A stretch of 64,000 nucleotides of DNA, from assembly GCA_028279685.1 (NCBI GenBank), contig JANQNG010000059.1:124001-188000 (forward strand), read 5' to 3'. A program made the position numbers and the translations under genes. Origin of the DNA: Candidatus Nanoarchaeia archaeon. Lineage in GTDB: Archaea; Nanobdellota; Nanobdellia; Woesearchaeales; SKIA01. The notes under the pieces were generated by a model, which saw only the letters and a program-made list of their open reading frames with translations, was not told the DNA's origin and searched no databases. Below are positions 25,180 through 33,410 of this stretch, in pieces. The stretch's first letter is position 1. Every line of letters starts with the position of its first letter.

Positions 25180-25434
25180 ATGCCAAAAAGAACATCGTAT
25201 CAGGTGAAGAAGAATATCTTGCTTGTGTTGAAAGAAAGAGCTGCAACCTACGCAGATTTAGAAAGAAAGGTAAATACAGGATTCAGGACAGTGAAATCAA
25301 ATTGTGAAGAGCTTAAGGAATTTGGTCATGTGCGTATTGATGAAATTAACAAGCATCCTTCAAATGGGAGGAAAGCACATAAAGTATCACTTACTAAAAG
25401 AGGAATGCAATTCTTGGAAAATAAACATCCGTGA
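25180..25434 (+). CDS. Small winged-helix DNA-binding protein
   Basis: The 84-residue protein is a single winged helix: helices near 6-18 and 22-30, recognition helix near 33-46 (FRTVKSNCEELKEFG) and a basic wing ending in HKVSLTKRGMQFL. Small archaeal transcription regulators have this form. TATATTTAAAT lies about 25 nt upstream of ATG 25180, a leaderless layout. It is divergent from a 63-residue hypothetical gene. No ligand domain is present. Confidence 0.7.
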   Translation: MPKRTSYQVKKNILLVLKERAATYADLERKVNTGFRTVKSNCEELKEFGHVRIDEINKHPSNGRKAHKVSLTKRGMQFLENKHP

Positions 25435-25488
25435 TTTCTTCGGAAAAAAGCAGGAAATGCTTATGAAGAAGTAGTTTTTTGTTCTACT

Positions 25489-26157
25489 ATGCGTATAAAA
25501 GAGATGCTTCCTGATCAAAGGCCTCGAGAAAGGTTAATAAGACAAGGAGTTGCTGTGCTTTCTGATGCTGAATTGCTGGCGATTGTGTTGCACAAGGGAA
25601 CGCGGCAAGAAAATGTAATGGAAATAAGCAATAGACTCATTGCAAAATATGGTTTGGTGCAACTTTCTTCTTGCTCTTTATCTGAGTTGCAGATGATTAA
25701 AGGGATAGGAGAAGTAAAAGCAGCTCAGGTTCTTGCATCATTCGAACTTGGCAGAAGACATGCAATTGGTAATTGTGTGGATAGATGTTTTTCTTCTTCA
25801 AAGGAAGTATTTGCTTATTTTCTGCCAAAGTTATCCTGGCTGAAAAAAGAGTATTTTATTGTTGTTCATCTTGATACAAGGAACAGAATGATAAAAGAAG
25901 AGGTGATTACTGTTGGCATTCTGGATAGTCTTATAATTCATCCAAGAGAAGTTTTTCGTTCTGCGGTAAAAGAAAGCGCATATGCTTTGATCTTTGTGCA
26001 TAATCATCCTTCAGGAGATGCTGCACCTTCAGTTGAAGATCAGCAGATTACACAGCAGCTTGCGAAAGCAGGAGAATTATTTGGTATATCTGTGTTAGAT
26101 CATGTAATCATAGGAAAAGATTCGTATTATAGTTTTAAAGATGCAGGGTTATTGTAA
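25489..26157 (+). CDS. radC: RadC-family JAMM protein
   Basis: The 222-residue protein has the RadC layout: an N-terminal UPF0758 region, a helix-hairpin-helix (MIKGIGEVKAAQ, about 69-80) and a C-terminal JAMM domain with intact H171-N-H173-P ... S181-x2-D184. RadC is abundant in bacteria, its role is uncertain, and an early link to DNA repair was withdrawn. It is uncommon in archaea, so transfer from bacteria is plausible. It contrasts with the degenerate JAMM protein at the left end of this window. Single gene with no strong ribosome site. Confidence 0.9.
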   Translation: MRIKEMLPDQRPRERLIRQGVAVLSDAELLAIVLHKGTRQENVMEISNRLIAKYGLVQLSSCSLSELQMIKGIGEVKAAQVLASFELGRRHAIGNCVDRCFSSSKEVFAYFLPKLSWLKKEYFIVVHLDTRNRMIKEEVITVGILDSLIIHPREVFRSAVKESAYALIFVHNHPSGDAAPSVEDQQITQQLAKAGELFGISVLDHVIIGKDSYYSFKDAGLL

Positions 26158-26163
26158 AAGCAT

Positions 26164-26505
26164 TCAGTTTCTTCCAAAATATGATAGAAATTTCTGGAGG
26201 GCTTTATTTACTGGATGTGGCTTACCATATATTTGTCCAGAAACTAAATATGTATTACCTTCAAATACGTCGAAGACTATGCGTTCAATTTCAAGTTCCG
26301 ATATATGGGTTGCTCTTGGGAAATCTCTTTGTACCTCTTGAGCAAAGAGATAAGTGGCTTCATTCATATGTCTTTCTAGAGTGTCATTGGCACAATGACG
26401 AACAGTAATTTCCCTGCAATCTTCGTCATAGAGAAGATCCAATCCTTCTTCAGTTATTTTTGATTCTGGTAATTTATCCGCTCTTACATTTTCATGAAGT
26501 TCCAT
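26164..26505 (-). CDS. Hypothetical protein, 113 residues
   Basis: Not recognised. It is an acidic soluble protein with a central helix rich in Glu and Arg, and no signal, membrane segment or metal motif. A TATA-like TAATAAATACC about 25 nt before ATG 26505 suggests a leaderless mRNA. It is convergent with radC, 6 bp apart. The 120 bp upstream hold an imperfect dyad at 26563-26582 (GGAAATTAT and ATAATTCC arms). Confidence 0.55.
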   Translation of the reverse strand: MELHENVRADKLPESKITEEGLDLLYDEDCREITVRHCANDTLERHMNEATYLFAQEVQRDFPRATHISELEIERIVFDVFEGNTYLVSGQIYGKPHPVNKALQKFLSYFGRN

Positions 26506-26629
26506 AAGGATGGGATGCAGAGGGTATTTATTAATGTTTTGGTAGATTATTCAGTTCTACACGGAAATTATTCGATAATTCCTGAGGAAGACACTTAAAG
26601 AATTCTTAATTTTGTAAAAATAAAGAAAA

Positions 26630-26700
26630 ATGGACGCCTAACTGGCGAGCACCTGACTCAAACAGTCCATTACCCAACGAAATACAATCTGAAAGGTTTC
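26630..26700 (+). pseudogene. Decayed tRNA-Leu copy (or tRNA-like RNA) upstream of tRNA-Leu
   Basis: TGGACGCCTA and TTACCCAACGAA here are identical to the D-arm and variable-arm parts of the tRNA-Leu 95 bp downstream and occur in the same order, with a CTCAA anticodon-loop remnant between. It has no acceptor partner and no D-loop insertion. The copy can still fold: ATGGAC pairs with GTCCAT and encloses GCC-TAACT-GGC and GAG/CTC stems. A TATA-like ACTTAAAG lies about 30 nt upstream, so it may be transcribed, alone or with the tRNA. Confidence 0.5.
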
Positions 26701-26725
26701 CGGATTATTTAAATTTTTTTATTAT

Positions 26726-26932
26726 GCCGTGGACGCCTAGTTTGGTTCTTACCGAAGGTAAGTTCAAACGCTAGTTTGTATTGGCGCCCGCCTCAAGAGC
26801 GGGTTCGTTACCCAACGAAGCGAAGGTTCGAATCAAAAACTCTGTAGAGTTTTTGGTCCAAAAAAGCAATGAAATTGCTTTTTTGATATCATCAATGGTT
26901 AAACCTTGAGGGCGAAGATCCCTCCCACGGCG
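26726..26932 (+). tRNA. tRNA-Leu(CAA), apparently interrupted twice
   Basis: The acceptor GCCGTGG/CCACGGC is perfect. The anticodon arm CCCGC-CTCAAGA-GCGGG gives CAA, and a long variable arm TTCGTT-ACCC-AACGAA marks a class II tRNA. The locus is 207 nt against about 88 expected. Removing 33 nt from the D loop (about 26747-26779; hairpin CTTACC-GAA-GGTAAG) and about 86 nt from the T loop (about 26834-26919) leaves GCC-TAGTTTGGTATT-GGC and GAAGG-TTCGAAT-CCCTC, with one A-C mismatch. Discriminator G is odd for Leu. Both insertions look like introns at positions known in other archaea, but splice motifs are unresolved; a decaying gene is the alternative. Confidence 0.55.
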
Positions 26933-26943
26933 CATGTTATTTC

Positions 26944-28332
26944 TCATTTATTCTTTGAGCAAAACAACATGTTTATTCCAATTATAAATAATGATGCGGA
27001 TACGAGTATGTGTGCACTATTGACAATGTTCCCATAAATAAATAATGGAACTCCCACAATAAAAGAAAAAAGTATTCCCCAAAAAACTCCTTTCTCTGAT
27101 AGATGTTTTTTATATAGGCTTGCCAATGTAGGAACTAAAATACATGCTGCAATAGTGTTGAAGATCCACCATAAATGCTGTAATCCGAATTCTGGAATAT
27201 GTTCAACTGCTAAAGCAATAACAACACTTATCAACATTATAATTATCATCCCCCATCTTGCATATTTAACTTTCTTTTTATTCATAATATCAATAATCCA
27301 TAATGAACTCCCTGCTGCTAATCCTGAATCTAATGTTGATGTTAGTCCTGCAAGAAGCATAATGACAAATAACATTACTGCCCATGATGGGAGCAATTGG
27401 GCAACTGTCTGCACACCAATCATTGAAACATCTAATCCTTCAGGCAAACTAATTCCTAATGAAGGATTTGCTGCAAGAAAACCCAAACTTGATAATGCTA
27501 TTGGTACTATGCCAAAAAGTAGTGCTCCAAAAATAAATGCTGCAATTATTTTTTTCTTTTTTAATGCAAATGTTCTTTGCCAATACTGTTGATCAGAAAT
27601 AGCTCCTGCAATAAGTCCTATTGATGTTACAATGCCAAATGAGAATGCTACTCCAGGATCAAAGATATTTCCTATGTTTTCTATACCTTGAAGATTAAAT
27701 CCTCCTGTTGCTGTAGTTAATGTCATGGGAATAATAATGATTCCGATGATAAATATTAATGCTAATTGTAAAACATCTGTAATTACTGATGCAGCTAATC
27801 CTGAGATTAAAGTATATATTAATGCAATAATTGCTAATGCGAAAAGAACTTTCATAAAAGGAATTCCTGTTAGCAAAGAAACTAGATGTCCTCCAGCAAA
27901 CAATTGTACAGTTACAGCCATAATTTGATAGAACATATACGGGATGATGTACATAATATGAGTTCTCTTGCTTTTGAATTTTTCTTTAATGAATTGTGGG
28001 AGTGTATATCCTTTCGGCATTAATGATCTTATTTTTGGCGCTAAAAATGCAAAGATTGCTAATGCTATAATGTTTGGCAGAGTAAACCAAAATATTCCTG
28101 CTAATCCTTTTTGATATGCAATTTGTGAACTAATAAATAATGCGGGTGCCCAGATCCAGGATGCTGCAATGCTTATTCCTCCATTAAACCATCCTAGTTT
28201 TCTGTTTGCTACTAGGAAAGCATCTTTTGTATTTTCTTTTCTTAGTTTTGCGAAAATCCCTGTTATGAATATCATTGTTAATCCGAAGCATATCAGGAAG
28301 ATCCATCCTTGAGTTGTTGTTATGAATGCCAT
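26944..28332 (-). CDS. Sodium/solute symporter (SSS family)
   Basis: The 462-residue protein has about 12-13 membrane helices in the LeuT-like SSS arrangement. Family marks include the N-terminal cytoplasmic LVANRKLGWFNGGISIAA segment near 40-58, the Q-YWQR motif near 230 and the helix with TSTLDSGLAAGSS near 315. It takes up an organic solute, a sugar, amino acid or osmolyte, with Na+; which one is not visible. GGTGATAAC before ATG 28332 serves as ribosome site. Upstream lies a 16-bp element almost identical to one before the TrmB gene at 29666, which suggests control by that regulator. Confidence 0.88.
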   Translation of the reverse strand: MAFITTTQGWIFLICFGLTMIFITGIFAKLRKENTKDAFLVANRKLGWFNGGISIAASWIWAPALFISSQIAYQKGLAGIFWFTLPNIIALAIFAFLAPKIRSLMPKGYTLPQFIKEKFKSKRTHIMYIIPYMFYQIMAVTVQLFAGGHLVSLLTGIPFMKVLFALAIIALIYTLISGLAASVITDVLQLALIFIIGIIIIPMTLTTATGGFNLQGIENIGNIFDPGVAFSFGIVTSIGLIAGAISDQQYWQRTFALKKKKIIAAFIFGALLFGIVPIALSSLGFLAANPSLGISLPEGLDVSMIGVQTVAQLLPSWAVMLFVIMLLAGLTSTLDSGLAAGSSLWIIDIMNKKKVKYARWGMIIIMLISVVIALAVEHIPEFGLQHLWWIFNTIAACILVPTLASLYKKHLSEKGVFWGILFSFIVGVPLFIYGNIVNSAHILVSASLFIIGINMLFCSKNK

Positions 28333-28386
28333 GTTATCACCACTTTGTTGTTACTATAGGGTGATAGGAACTACTTAAATCTTGGC

Positions 28387-28402
28387 GGTGGTCTTTATCA
28401 CC
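28387..28402 (-). promoter_or_regulatory. Shared TrmB-type operator upstream of the symporter
   Basis: On the minus strand GGTGATAAAGACCACC lies directly upstream of an ATTTAAG TATA-like box. It differs at one base from GGTGATAAATACCACC at 29617-29632. The arms GGTG and CACC form a dyad. A second GGTGATA/TATCACC pairing (28360-28366 with 28396-28402) brackets the TATA box. Confidence 0.7.
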
Positions 28403-28459
28403 TCAGTAATGTAATAAATATAGCAATATTTATATATTAATATATAATTATAAATATAT

Positions 28460-29317
28460 ATGAATAGAAATTTATGTAAAAAAATCATTGAAAACAAAGA
28501 GAAATTCAAGGCATTGTTCGCTTCAAGGCAAATAGAAATCATTGAGAAATATCAGAATAACGTTCAATTATCAAATACTGAGAAGACATATTTCTATGCA
28601 ATAGTCAAGAAAAAAATAGAAGCTTTACTGCTGCTAAAAGAAGATTTTCATATCAATGGACAACAGATGATACCAAAAAGAATAGAAGAATCAAAAAACA
28701 TTCTTAGAAACATAAACAAAAAGGCTTTCATATCTGGATCATTTTTATTCAAAGAAGAATACAACGATATTGATATATTCGTGATATCAAAAAAAAGAAG
28801 GTCATTCTTTGAAGGGAAAAAGCATTATACTTATATCACAGAGAAAGACCTAAAAAAGCCAATACTTAACTCTTCATTGCAATATTGTGTTGCTAATTTT
28901 TCTATAAATATTCCAAAGCCTGAAATAAAAAGACCAGAATACAGAGATGTAATCTTTGCATACCAGCAGGCAATAGCTGAGATACTTAATGATGAAGATC
29001 AAAAAACGATAAGATCTCTTGTTTTTGAAAATTTTCTGGTCGAGAACGTAAATGTTCCGGATTCTTATACAACGTACTTATTAATGATTGATATTCTCGA
29101 ACTTCCAAAGCAAAAAAGAATAGAAAAAGTCAATGAAATCACAAAAAATCTACTTAAAAAGATGTTTTCGAAGAAGTATTTGTACAGGGAAATACTTACT
29201 CTTGATAAGCAGTACGATAATGTGATAGCAGAATGGAAAAAGCACGACAATATACTAATTTACAAAGAGATGATAAAGGATGTCAAGAATAGCTGCAGAT
29301 CTAAAATCGAAACTTAA
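28460..29317 (+). CDS. Nucleotidyltransferase-fold protein
   Basis: The 285-residue protein carries the polymerase-beta-type signature SGSFLFKEEYNDIDIFV near residues 92-108: Gly-Ser followed by Asp-x-Asp. The third catalytic Asp is not obvious. The rest is helical and Lys/Ile-rich, with a distinctly higher A content than most neighbours. The next gene overlaps by 38 nt, a tight pair. Such pairs can be toxin-antitoxin or RNA-modifying systems; neither partner matches the HEPN-MNT or AbiE types clearly, so the role is open. The promoter region is extremely AT-rich. Confidence 0.7.
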   Translation: MNRNLCKKIIENKEKFKALFASRQIEIIEKYQNNVQLSNTEKTYFYAIVKKKIEALLLLKEDFHINGQQMIPKRIEESKNILRNINKKAFISGSFLFKEEYNDIDIFVISKKRRSFFEGKKHYTYITEKDLKKPILNSSLQYCVANFSINIPKPEIKRPEYRDVIFAYQQAIAEILNDEDQKTIRSLVFENFLVENVNVPDSYTTYLLMIDILELPKQKRIEKVNEITKNLLKKMFSKKYLYREILTLDKQYDNVIAEWKKHDNILIYKEMIKDVKNSCRSKIET

Positions 29318-29609
29318 GGATATTTTTGGCGGACAGATAATCTTCAATAAAGAATTCGACAAGCTTAGCAGGAATATAAAGAATATAAATAAAAATTTGA
29401 TCAACTGGTGTATTGATGTTAAAAAGCAGAAGATAATTCCTCAACCTGCAAAAGATGAAGTAGTTTTTATTAAGAAAATAGGATCTTCTAACAGATGCAT
29501 CATAATAAAAGTTGTAAACGGAGAATTCAAAGAGATACATCTCGGAGACCATAAGTATTACGATCAATTACGATTAAGGCTTGGATTGAAGAAAAGCAGC
29601 GTAAACTAA
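29280..29609 (+). CDS. Partner protein of the nucleotidyltransferase
   Basis: A 109-residue basic protein. The N-terminal 60 residues are helical and Lys/Asn-rich; the C-terminal half alternates strands (VVFIKKIG, RCIIIKVV, KEIHLGDH) and ends in a helix, loosely like RelE-type or RNA-binding folds. I do not recognise the family. It overlaps the nucleotidyltransferase gene by 38 nt, so both proteins are probably made together and act together. Codon bias is like its partner's. Confidence 0.55.
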   Translation: MSRIAADLKSKLKDIFGGQIIFNKEFDKLSRNIKNINKNLINWCIDVKKQKIIPQPAKDEVVFIKKIGSSNRCIIIKVVNGEFKEIHLGDHKYYDQLRLRLGLKKSSVN

Positions 29610-29616
29610 TGCTAAA

Positions 29617-29632
29617 GGTGATAAATACCACC
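29617..29632 (+). promoter_or_regulatory. Shared TrmB-type operator upstream of the TrmB gene
   Basis: GGTGATAAATACCACC directly precedes the AAATATTTAAAGG TATA box of the gene starting at 29666. It matches the element before the symporter gene at 15 of 16 positions. Placement upstream of BRE/TATA fits activation, as reported for TrmB-like proteins in Thermococcales, though repression cannot be excluded. Confidence 0.7.
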
Positions 29633-29665
29633 AAATATTTAAAGGGGTGTTTTTTAAAAGAATAG

Positions 29666-30400
29666 ATGTATGAAGAGATCTTAAGGGATATTGGATTGTC
29701 TTTGAATGAATCAAGAGTCTATGAAGCTTTATTGTCTAGGGAAGCAAATGTGCAAGATATATCCCTTCTCTCTAAGGTACATAGACGTAATGTGTATGAC
29801 GCTTTGGCTAAATTATCTGAGAAGGGATTATGTTCAGAATTGTTTGTCAAAGGAGAAAAAAGATTTAGAGCAATAAATCCAACAAGATTATTGGCATTAT
29901 TGAAAGAGAAGGAAGAGAAAGTTAATTCAATATTGCCTGCGATGGAGGAAAAACTTAAAGCGGTTGAAGAAAAAGAGGAAGCATATTTCTATAAAGGAAC
30001 AGAAGGTTTCAAGAATTATTTACAGAGTATATTGGATACTAATGAAACTGTTTATTTTATTGGTGCAAAAGCATTTTGGTTAGATGAACGATTAAAGCAT
30101 TTTCTTCCGAGATTTGAAAGAGAAAGAAAAAAGAAAGGAATAAAGTTTATGCATTTATTTGATCACGAAGTTAAGACTGATAAACCAGATATATTGAAGT
30201 TAGTTGGAAAACCTTACAAATTCTTACCACCAGATTATTCTAGTTTAACTGCTGTAGATATATTTGGTCCATATGTTGTAACATTTGTAGGTGTGAAACC
30301 AGGAGAATTAGATCAAGAACCAATACAATTTGTTATGAAATCAAGAAGACTGGCAGACGGATATAGAAAGTTCTTTCAGTTTATGTGGGATAATTGCTGA
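29666..30400 (+). CDS. TrmB-family transcriptional regulator
   Basis: The 244-residue protein has an N-terminal TrmB winged helix (GLSLNESRVYEALL, recognition region VHRRNVYDALAKLSEKG), a Lys/Glu coiled coil (about 85-112) and a C-terminal sensor domain including YFYKGTEGFKNYL near 110. TATA about 25 nt before ATG 29666, with a 16-bp dyad immediately upstream. The same dyad precedes the sodium/solute symporter gene about 1.3 kb away, so this protein most likely regulates itself and the transporter, perhaps sensing the transported solute. Confidence 0.87.
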   Translation: MYEEILRDIGLSLNESRVYEALLSREANVQDISLLSKVHRRNVYDALAKLSEKGLCSELFVKGEKRFRAINPTRLLALLKEKEEKVNSILPAMEEKLKAVEEKEEAYFYKGTEGFKNYLQSILDTNETVYFIGAKAFWLDERLKHFLPRFERERKKKGIKFMHLFDHEVKTDKPDILKLVGKPYKFLPPDYSSLTAVDIFGPYVVTFVGVKPGELDQEPIQFVMKSRRLADGYRKFFQFMWDNC

Positions 30401-30423
30401 TTAGTGTTTTAAACGTTTTTTCT

Positions 30424-31425
30424 TCACAGCCTGAAATCCTTCACGAATTTTGTGACGGTCTTGTATTTCTTGAGGAAGTCTTTTCCTCTCTTTGTTATGG
30501 TTAGAAATTTCTTCTTGTCTTTTTTCATGAATTTGTTTTTTAGCAGTTCATTAAAGCATTCCATGAACTTTTTATGAGGTGCATTCACCCAAGGTAAATC
30601 CTCGAAAGCTATCCCTTTCTTATCATGCAGGTTTATAAGTATCTCCCTCATGATCTCAAGAGTATGCTTTCTCTCCACCCCAAACACATCTTTGGCTAAT
30701 TCTTGAATGCCTGTACTAAATGAGTCTTCAGGATATTTATCTATCCAAATGTGCTCTGATTGTGCTAGCATTAAATCTTCTGAAAAAGGCAATGTTACAG
30801 GAACATCCACCTTGAACACTTTAGAGATTTTTTTCTTTAATTGGCTCATATTCAGTTTTTTATGAACTCTATTCAAAACAATATAGTTTTTTAGTTTAAA
30901 CTTTTTAGCAAGATCAGAAGTAACTTCTAATCCTTGGTAATCTTGATTATCAGGCCTAATAATATTAAAAAGAATATCTGCGTCTTCAAGCATTGCTATG
31001 AAATCTGCATTCAGTCCTGGATGAGTATCAACAAGCACATAATGTGGCTTGTATTCTTTCTCTACTTTTCTAAAAGCCTTGACGATTTTGGCAATACGCT
31101 TCTTCTCTTCTTGTAGTAATTCAACAATATTGCTTTTTACAATAGATGAAGGGACAATATGTAGTGCTCCTTCCCGAAGAAGCAAGGACTCAGAAATATC
31201 ATAGATGATATCTCTTATATCGCATTTACCTTTTACATAATCAGTTAATGTGTGTTCAAAGCTTTCAGAATCAAATCCAAACATTGCATGAATGCCAGGA
31301 CTTATAATATCTCCGTCAATAATAATAACGCGATTACCCATTGACGCTAAGTAAAGAGCTAAGTTGCTCATTACTGTTGATTTTCCAGTTCCTCCTCTGA
31401 ATGAGTTAGTTATTACAATAGTCAT
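30424..31425 (-). CDS. MinD/ParA-like ATPase with C-terminal winged-helix-like domain
   Basis: The 333-residue protein has the deviant Walker A FRGGTGKST near residue 9, switch I IIDGDIISPG near 35 and switch II VLVDTHPGLN near 131: a MinD/SIMIBI-class ATPase. Residues after about 255 form a small basic domain with winged-helix character. MinD proteins dimerise with ATP at membranes and position partners. It is the last gene of a four-gene operon that also encodes an RND/MMPL exporter, overlapping the 7-helix gene by 4 nt, so it may place or energise that membrane complex. Confidence 0.82.
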   Translation of the reverse strand: MTIVITNSFRGGTGKSTVMSNLALYLASMGNRVIIIDGDIISPGIHAMFGFDSESFEHTLTDYVKGKCDIRDIIYDISESLLLREGALHIVPSSIVKSNIVELLQEEKKRIAKIVKAFRKVEKEYKPHYVLVDTHPGLNADFIAMLEDADILFNIIRPDNQDYQGLEVTSDLAKKFKLKNYIVLNRVHKKLNMSQLKKKISKVFKVDVPVTLPFSEDLMLAQSEHIWIDKYPEDSFSTGIQELAKDVFGVERKHTLEIMREILINLHDKKGIAFEDLPWVNAPHKKFMECFNELLKNKFMKKDKKKFLTITKRGKDFLKKYKTVTKFVKDFRL

Positions 31426-32108
31426 TTTGTAAGCTTAATTACTTTGTATGTTAATTTAATAAATAGCAGCATCGCAACACCCCATGTGAATAATTCAGCA
31501 GAAGGAATAAATACTGTGATGATTTCTCCTAAAAAGAAAACAATGAAAATAACTAAGGATACTAGTAGAGTAAGATGTTGCGCATCGAATTTTATTTTTT
31601 TCTTCTTTCTACCTAAAGAAAGTGCAATAATCAACAGTATTAGTTGAACGCCAAAGAAGATGTAGCTTTCTTTTTGTTGATAAACAATATGGGCAAGCAT
31701 CTGAAAAAAAGCAACTAAAGTGGCTGCAATTATCACTATAGCTCTTTTTTCTCCAAGGCAATGGCATGATATTGCAACCTCTTTGAATCTTCTTCTTATG
31801 AAACTATATGCCATATATAATGTTCCTAAAGTATGGAATCCATATGTAAAAAAAGTAAGAATTATTCCGAGCAAGGTTTTTTGGCAGTCTAAAATAAATA
31901 TGCAGTGGATCTTAAGCACAAGAAGCAGTACGAAACCAATGCAAAAAAAGAAGAATGCTCTGGAAAGGTTAAGTATTCCTCTGTGTCTTGATAGAACGTA
32001 CATGGTTCTTATTCTTTTATGGGTTATGAATGCTAATACCATAAATAATGCTGCGTAAATAGCAACTATCAAATTTGAATTAGCTATGCAAAACTCATTC
32101 AAGCCCAT
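31422..32108 (-). CDS. Polytopic membrane protein (about seven helices)
   Basis: The 228-residue protein has about seven hydrophobic segments (roughly 13-30, 47-68, 76-103, 122-143, 147-165, 177-197, 201-222) joined by short basic loops such as GRKKKKIKF. No catalytic motif is visible and I do not recognise the family. It lies between the anchored surface protein (6 bp gap) and the MinD-like gene (4-nt overlap), so it is part of the same complex or pathway by context. Confidence 0.65.
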   Translation of the reverse strand: MGLNEFCIANSNLIVAIYAALFMVLAFITHKRIRTMYVLSRHRGILNLSRAFFFFCIGFVLLLVLKIHCIFILDCQKTLLGIILTFFTYGFHTLGTLYMAYSFIRRRFKEVAISCHCLGEKRAIVIIAATLVAFFQMLAHIVYQQKESYIFFGVQLILLIIALSLGRKKKKIKFDAQHLTLLVSLVIFIVFFLGEIITVFIPSAELFTWGVAMLLFIKLTYKVIKLTK

Positions 32109-32114
32109 ATTCTA

Positions 32115-33389
32115 TCACCTTTTTTTATCTAAATAACTTTTTCCATATCTTCCTATTGCTTTCTTCACTGTTGGTTTATTTCGTTTCCTTCTATTATTCA
32201 CGATCATAACAATAATGACTATTGCGATGATCACAGCAAATACAATGACATATTTCCATGGATTATTTGGTTTAGGATTACTCACTTCTATCTCTACTTT
32301 CTTGTCATACGTTATTACTTCGTCATTGACAATATTCTTTATTTCAATATCGAGGAAATATTTTTGCAGGCTTGCGTCATCATCAATATCAAATTTTATT
32401 GTTCCTTGTCCTGTTTCATCAACATCTAAAGATGAAGCTATGAAATCGTTCGATTTATCGAATTCAAACGGTTGCTCTGTTTTCCCATAAGCTTTGAGTC
32501 TAACAGATTCTCCTTTCTTTTCACCTATGTTTTTAACAGTGATAGTTATTTCAACATCATCATCTCCTGCAGTAAGAATTTCGGGATTTATTCTTACATC
32601 AGTGATTTCATAAAGAGGTATTGATTTTACTGCCAGTGTCAGAGGTATGATTTTCTCTTCTAAGATATATTCATCTTCATCTTCTTCTGGCTTGTATTTG
32701 TAGCTTATTTTTATTCCTGTTTTATGTTCTCCTGGCTTAACGTAGTCTTCAATATCCACATAGTATTTAGCTAATGCTGTTGCGTCTGCATTGATGTTTC
32801 CAAGTAATTCAGTTCCTGAATAGCTCTCAGATAAAGTTATTCCCTTTGGAAGATTCACTAATTCAGTCCGGACATTCCTTGCTACTCCATCTCCTAAATT
32901 TTGTATAGTGACTTCTAATTTGACGTTTTCATCAGAAGGCTTTATTCTTGAAGGGTCAGACTCAACGTCCCCTACTTGAAGGTCAACTTCCTTAAAATCT
33001 TTGTCTGTAACTTCTATAGAAAGATCTGAGCTTACAGGAGAGTTATCTTTGTACAACACAACTTCGATAGCGTGAGATCCTTTGAATGCATCATCATTGA
33101 CAAGAAGTCTATACTGTATTGTTTGTGAACTTCTTCCACCTATTATTCCGACAATTTTTCTTGCGGGTTCTCCAGAAGTCAATCTTAAGCCGTCTTTAGG
33201 AATAATTTCAATTTCTATGTCTTGCTGTGGCTCGTTAAGAGGATTGTCTATTTTAAACCAAACGTTGACAGCTTTACCAGCTTCTGCAGGTTTTGGATCG
33301 TAGTCATTCACAGAAACTTCTGCTGCTGCTACAAAGCTCACAATACCTAGTAACAGTAGCAATATGATCAATATGCTTTTTTTCATCAT
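32115..33389 (-). CDS. Secreted, C-terminally anchored CARDB-like surface protein
   Basis: From ATG 33389 the protein has about 424 residues: a signal peptide (KKSILIILLLLLGIVSFVAAA), three or four Ig-like beta domains of the CARDB/COG1361 S-layer type (repeated pattern VTIQNLGDG, VTVKNIGEKKG, WFKIDNPLNE), and one membrane helix (about 385-405) with a basic tail. GGAGGT before the tandem ATGs sets the start; the in-frame ATG 15 nt upstream would contain that site. Gene order RND, CARDB, 7-helix, MinD is seen in other archaea in my knowledge. It may be an external adaptor for the exporter. Confidence 0.78.
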   Translation of the reverse strand: MMKKSILIILLLLLGIVSFVAAAEVSVNDYDPKPAEAGKAVNVWFKIDNPLNEPQQDIEIEIIPKDGLRLTSGEPARKIVGIIGGRSSQTIQYRLLVNDDAFKGSHAIEVVLYKDNSPVSSDLSIEVTDKDFKEVDLQVGDVESDPSRIKPSDENVKLEVTIQNLGDGVARNVRTELVNLPKGITLSESYSGTELLGNINADATALAKYYVDIEDYVKPGEHKTGIKISYKYKPEEDEDEYILEEKIIPLTLAVKSIPLYEITDVRINPEILTAGDDDVEITITVKNIGEKKGESVRLKAYGKTEQPFEFDKSNDFIASSLDVDETGQGTIKFDIDDDASLQKYFLDIEIKNIVNDEVITYDKKVEIEVSNPKPNNPWKYVIVFAVIIAIVIIVMIVNNRRKRNKPTVKKAIGRYGKSYLDKKR

Positions 33390-33410
33390 TTTATGTACCT
33401 CCATCAGATA

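Noticed and set aside
23603-26932. Integrated element between the tRNA-tail-like sequence and tRNA-Leu
   Set aside because: The putative tail lies upstream of the tRNA, not on its 3' side as integration into the tRNA 3' end would give, and no integrase is present between them.
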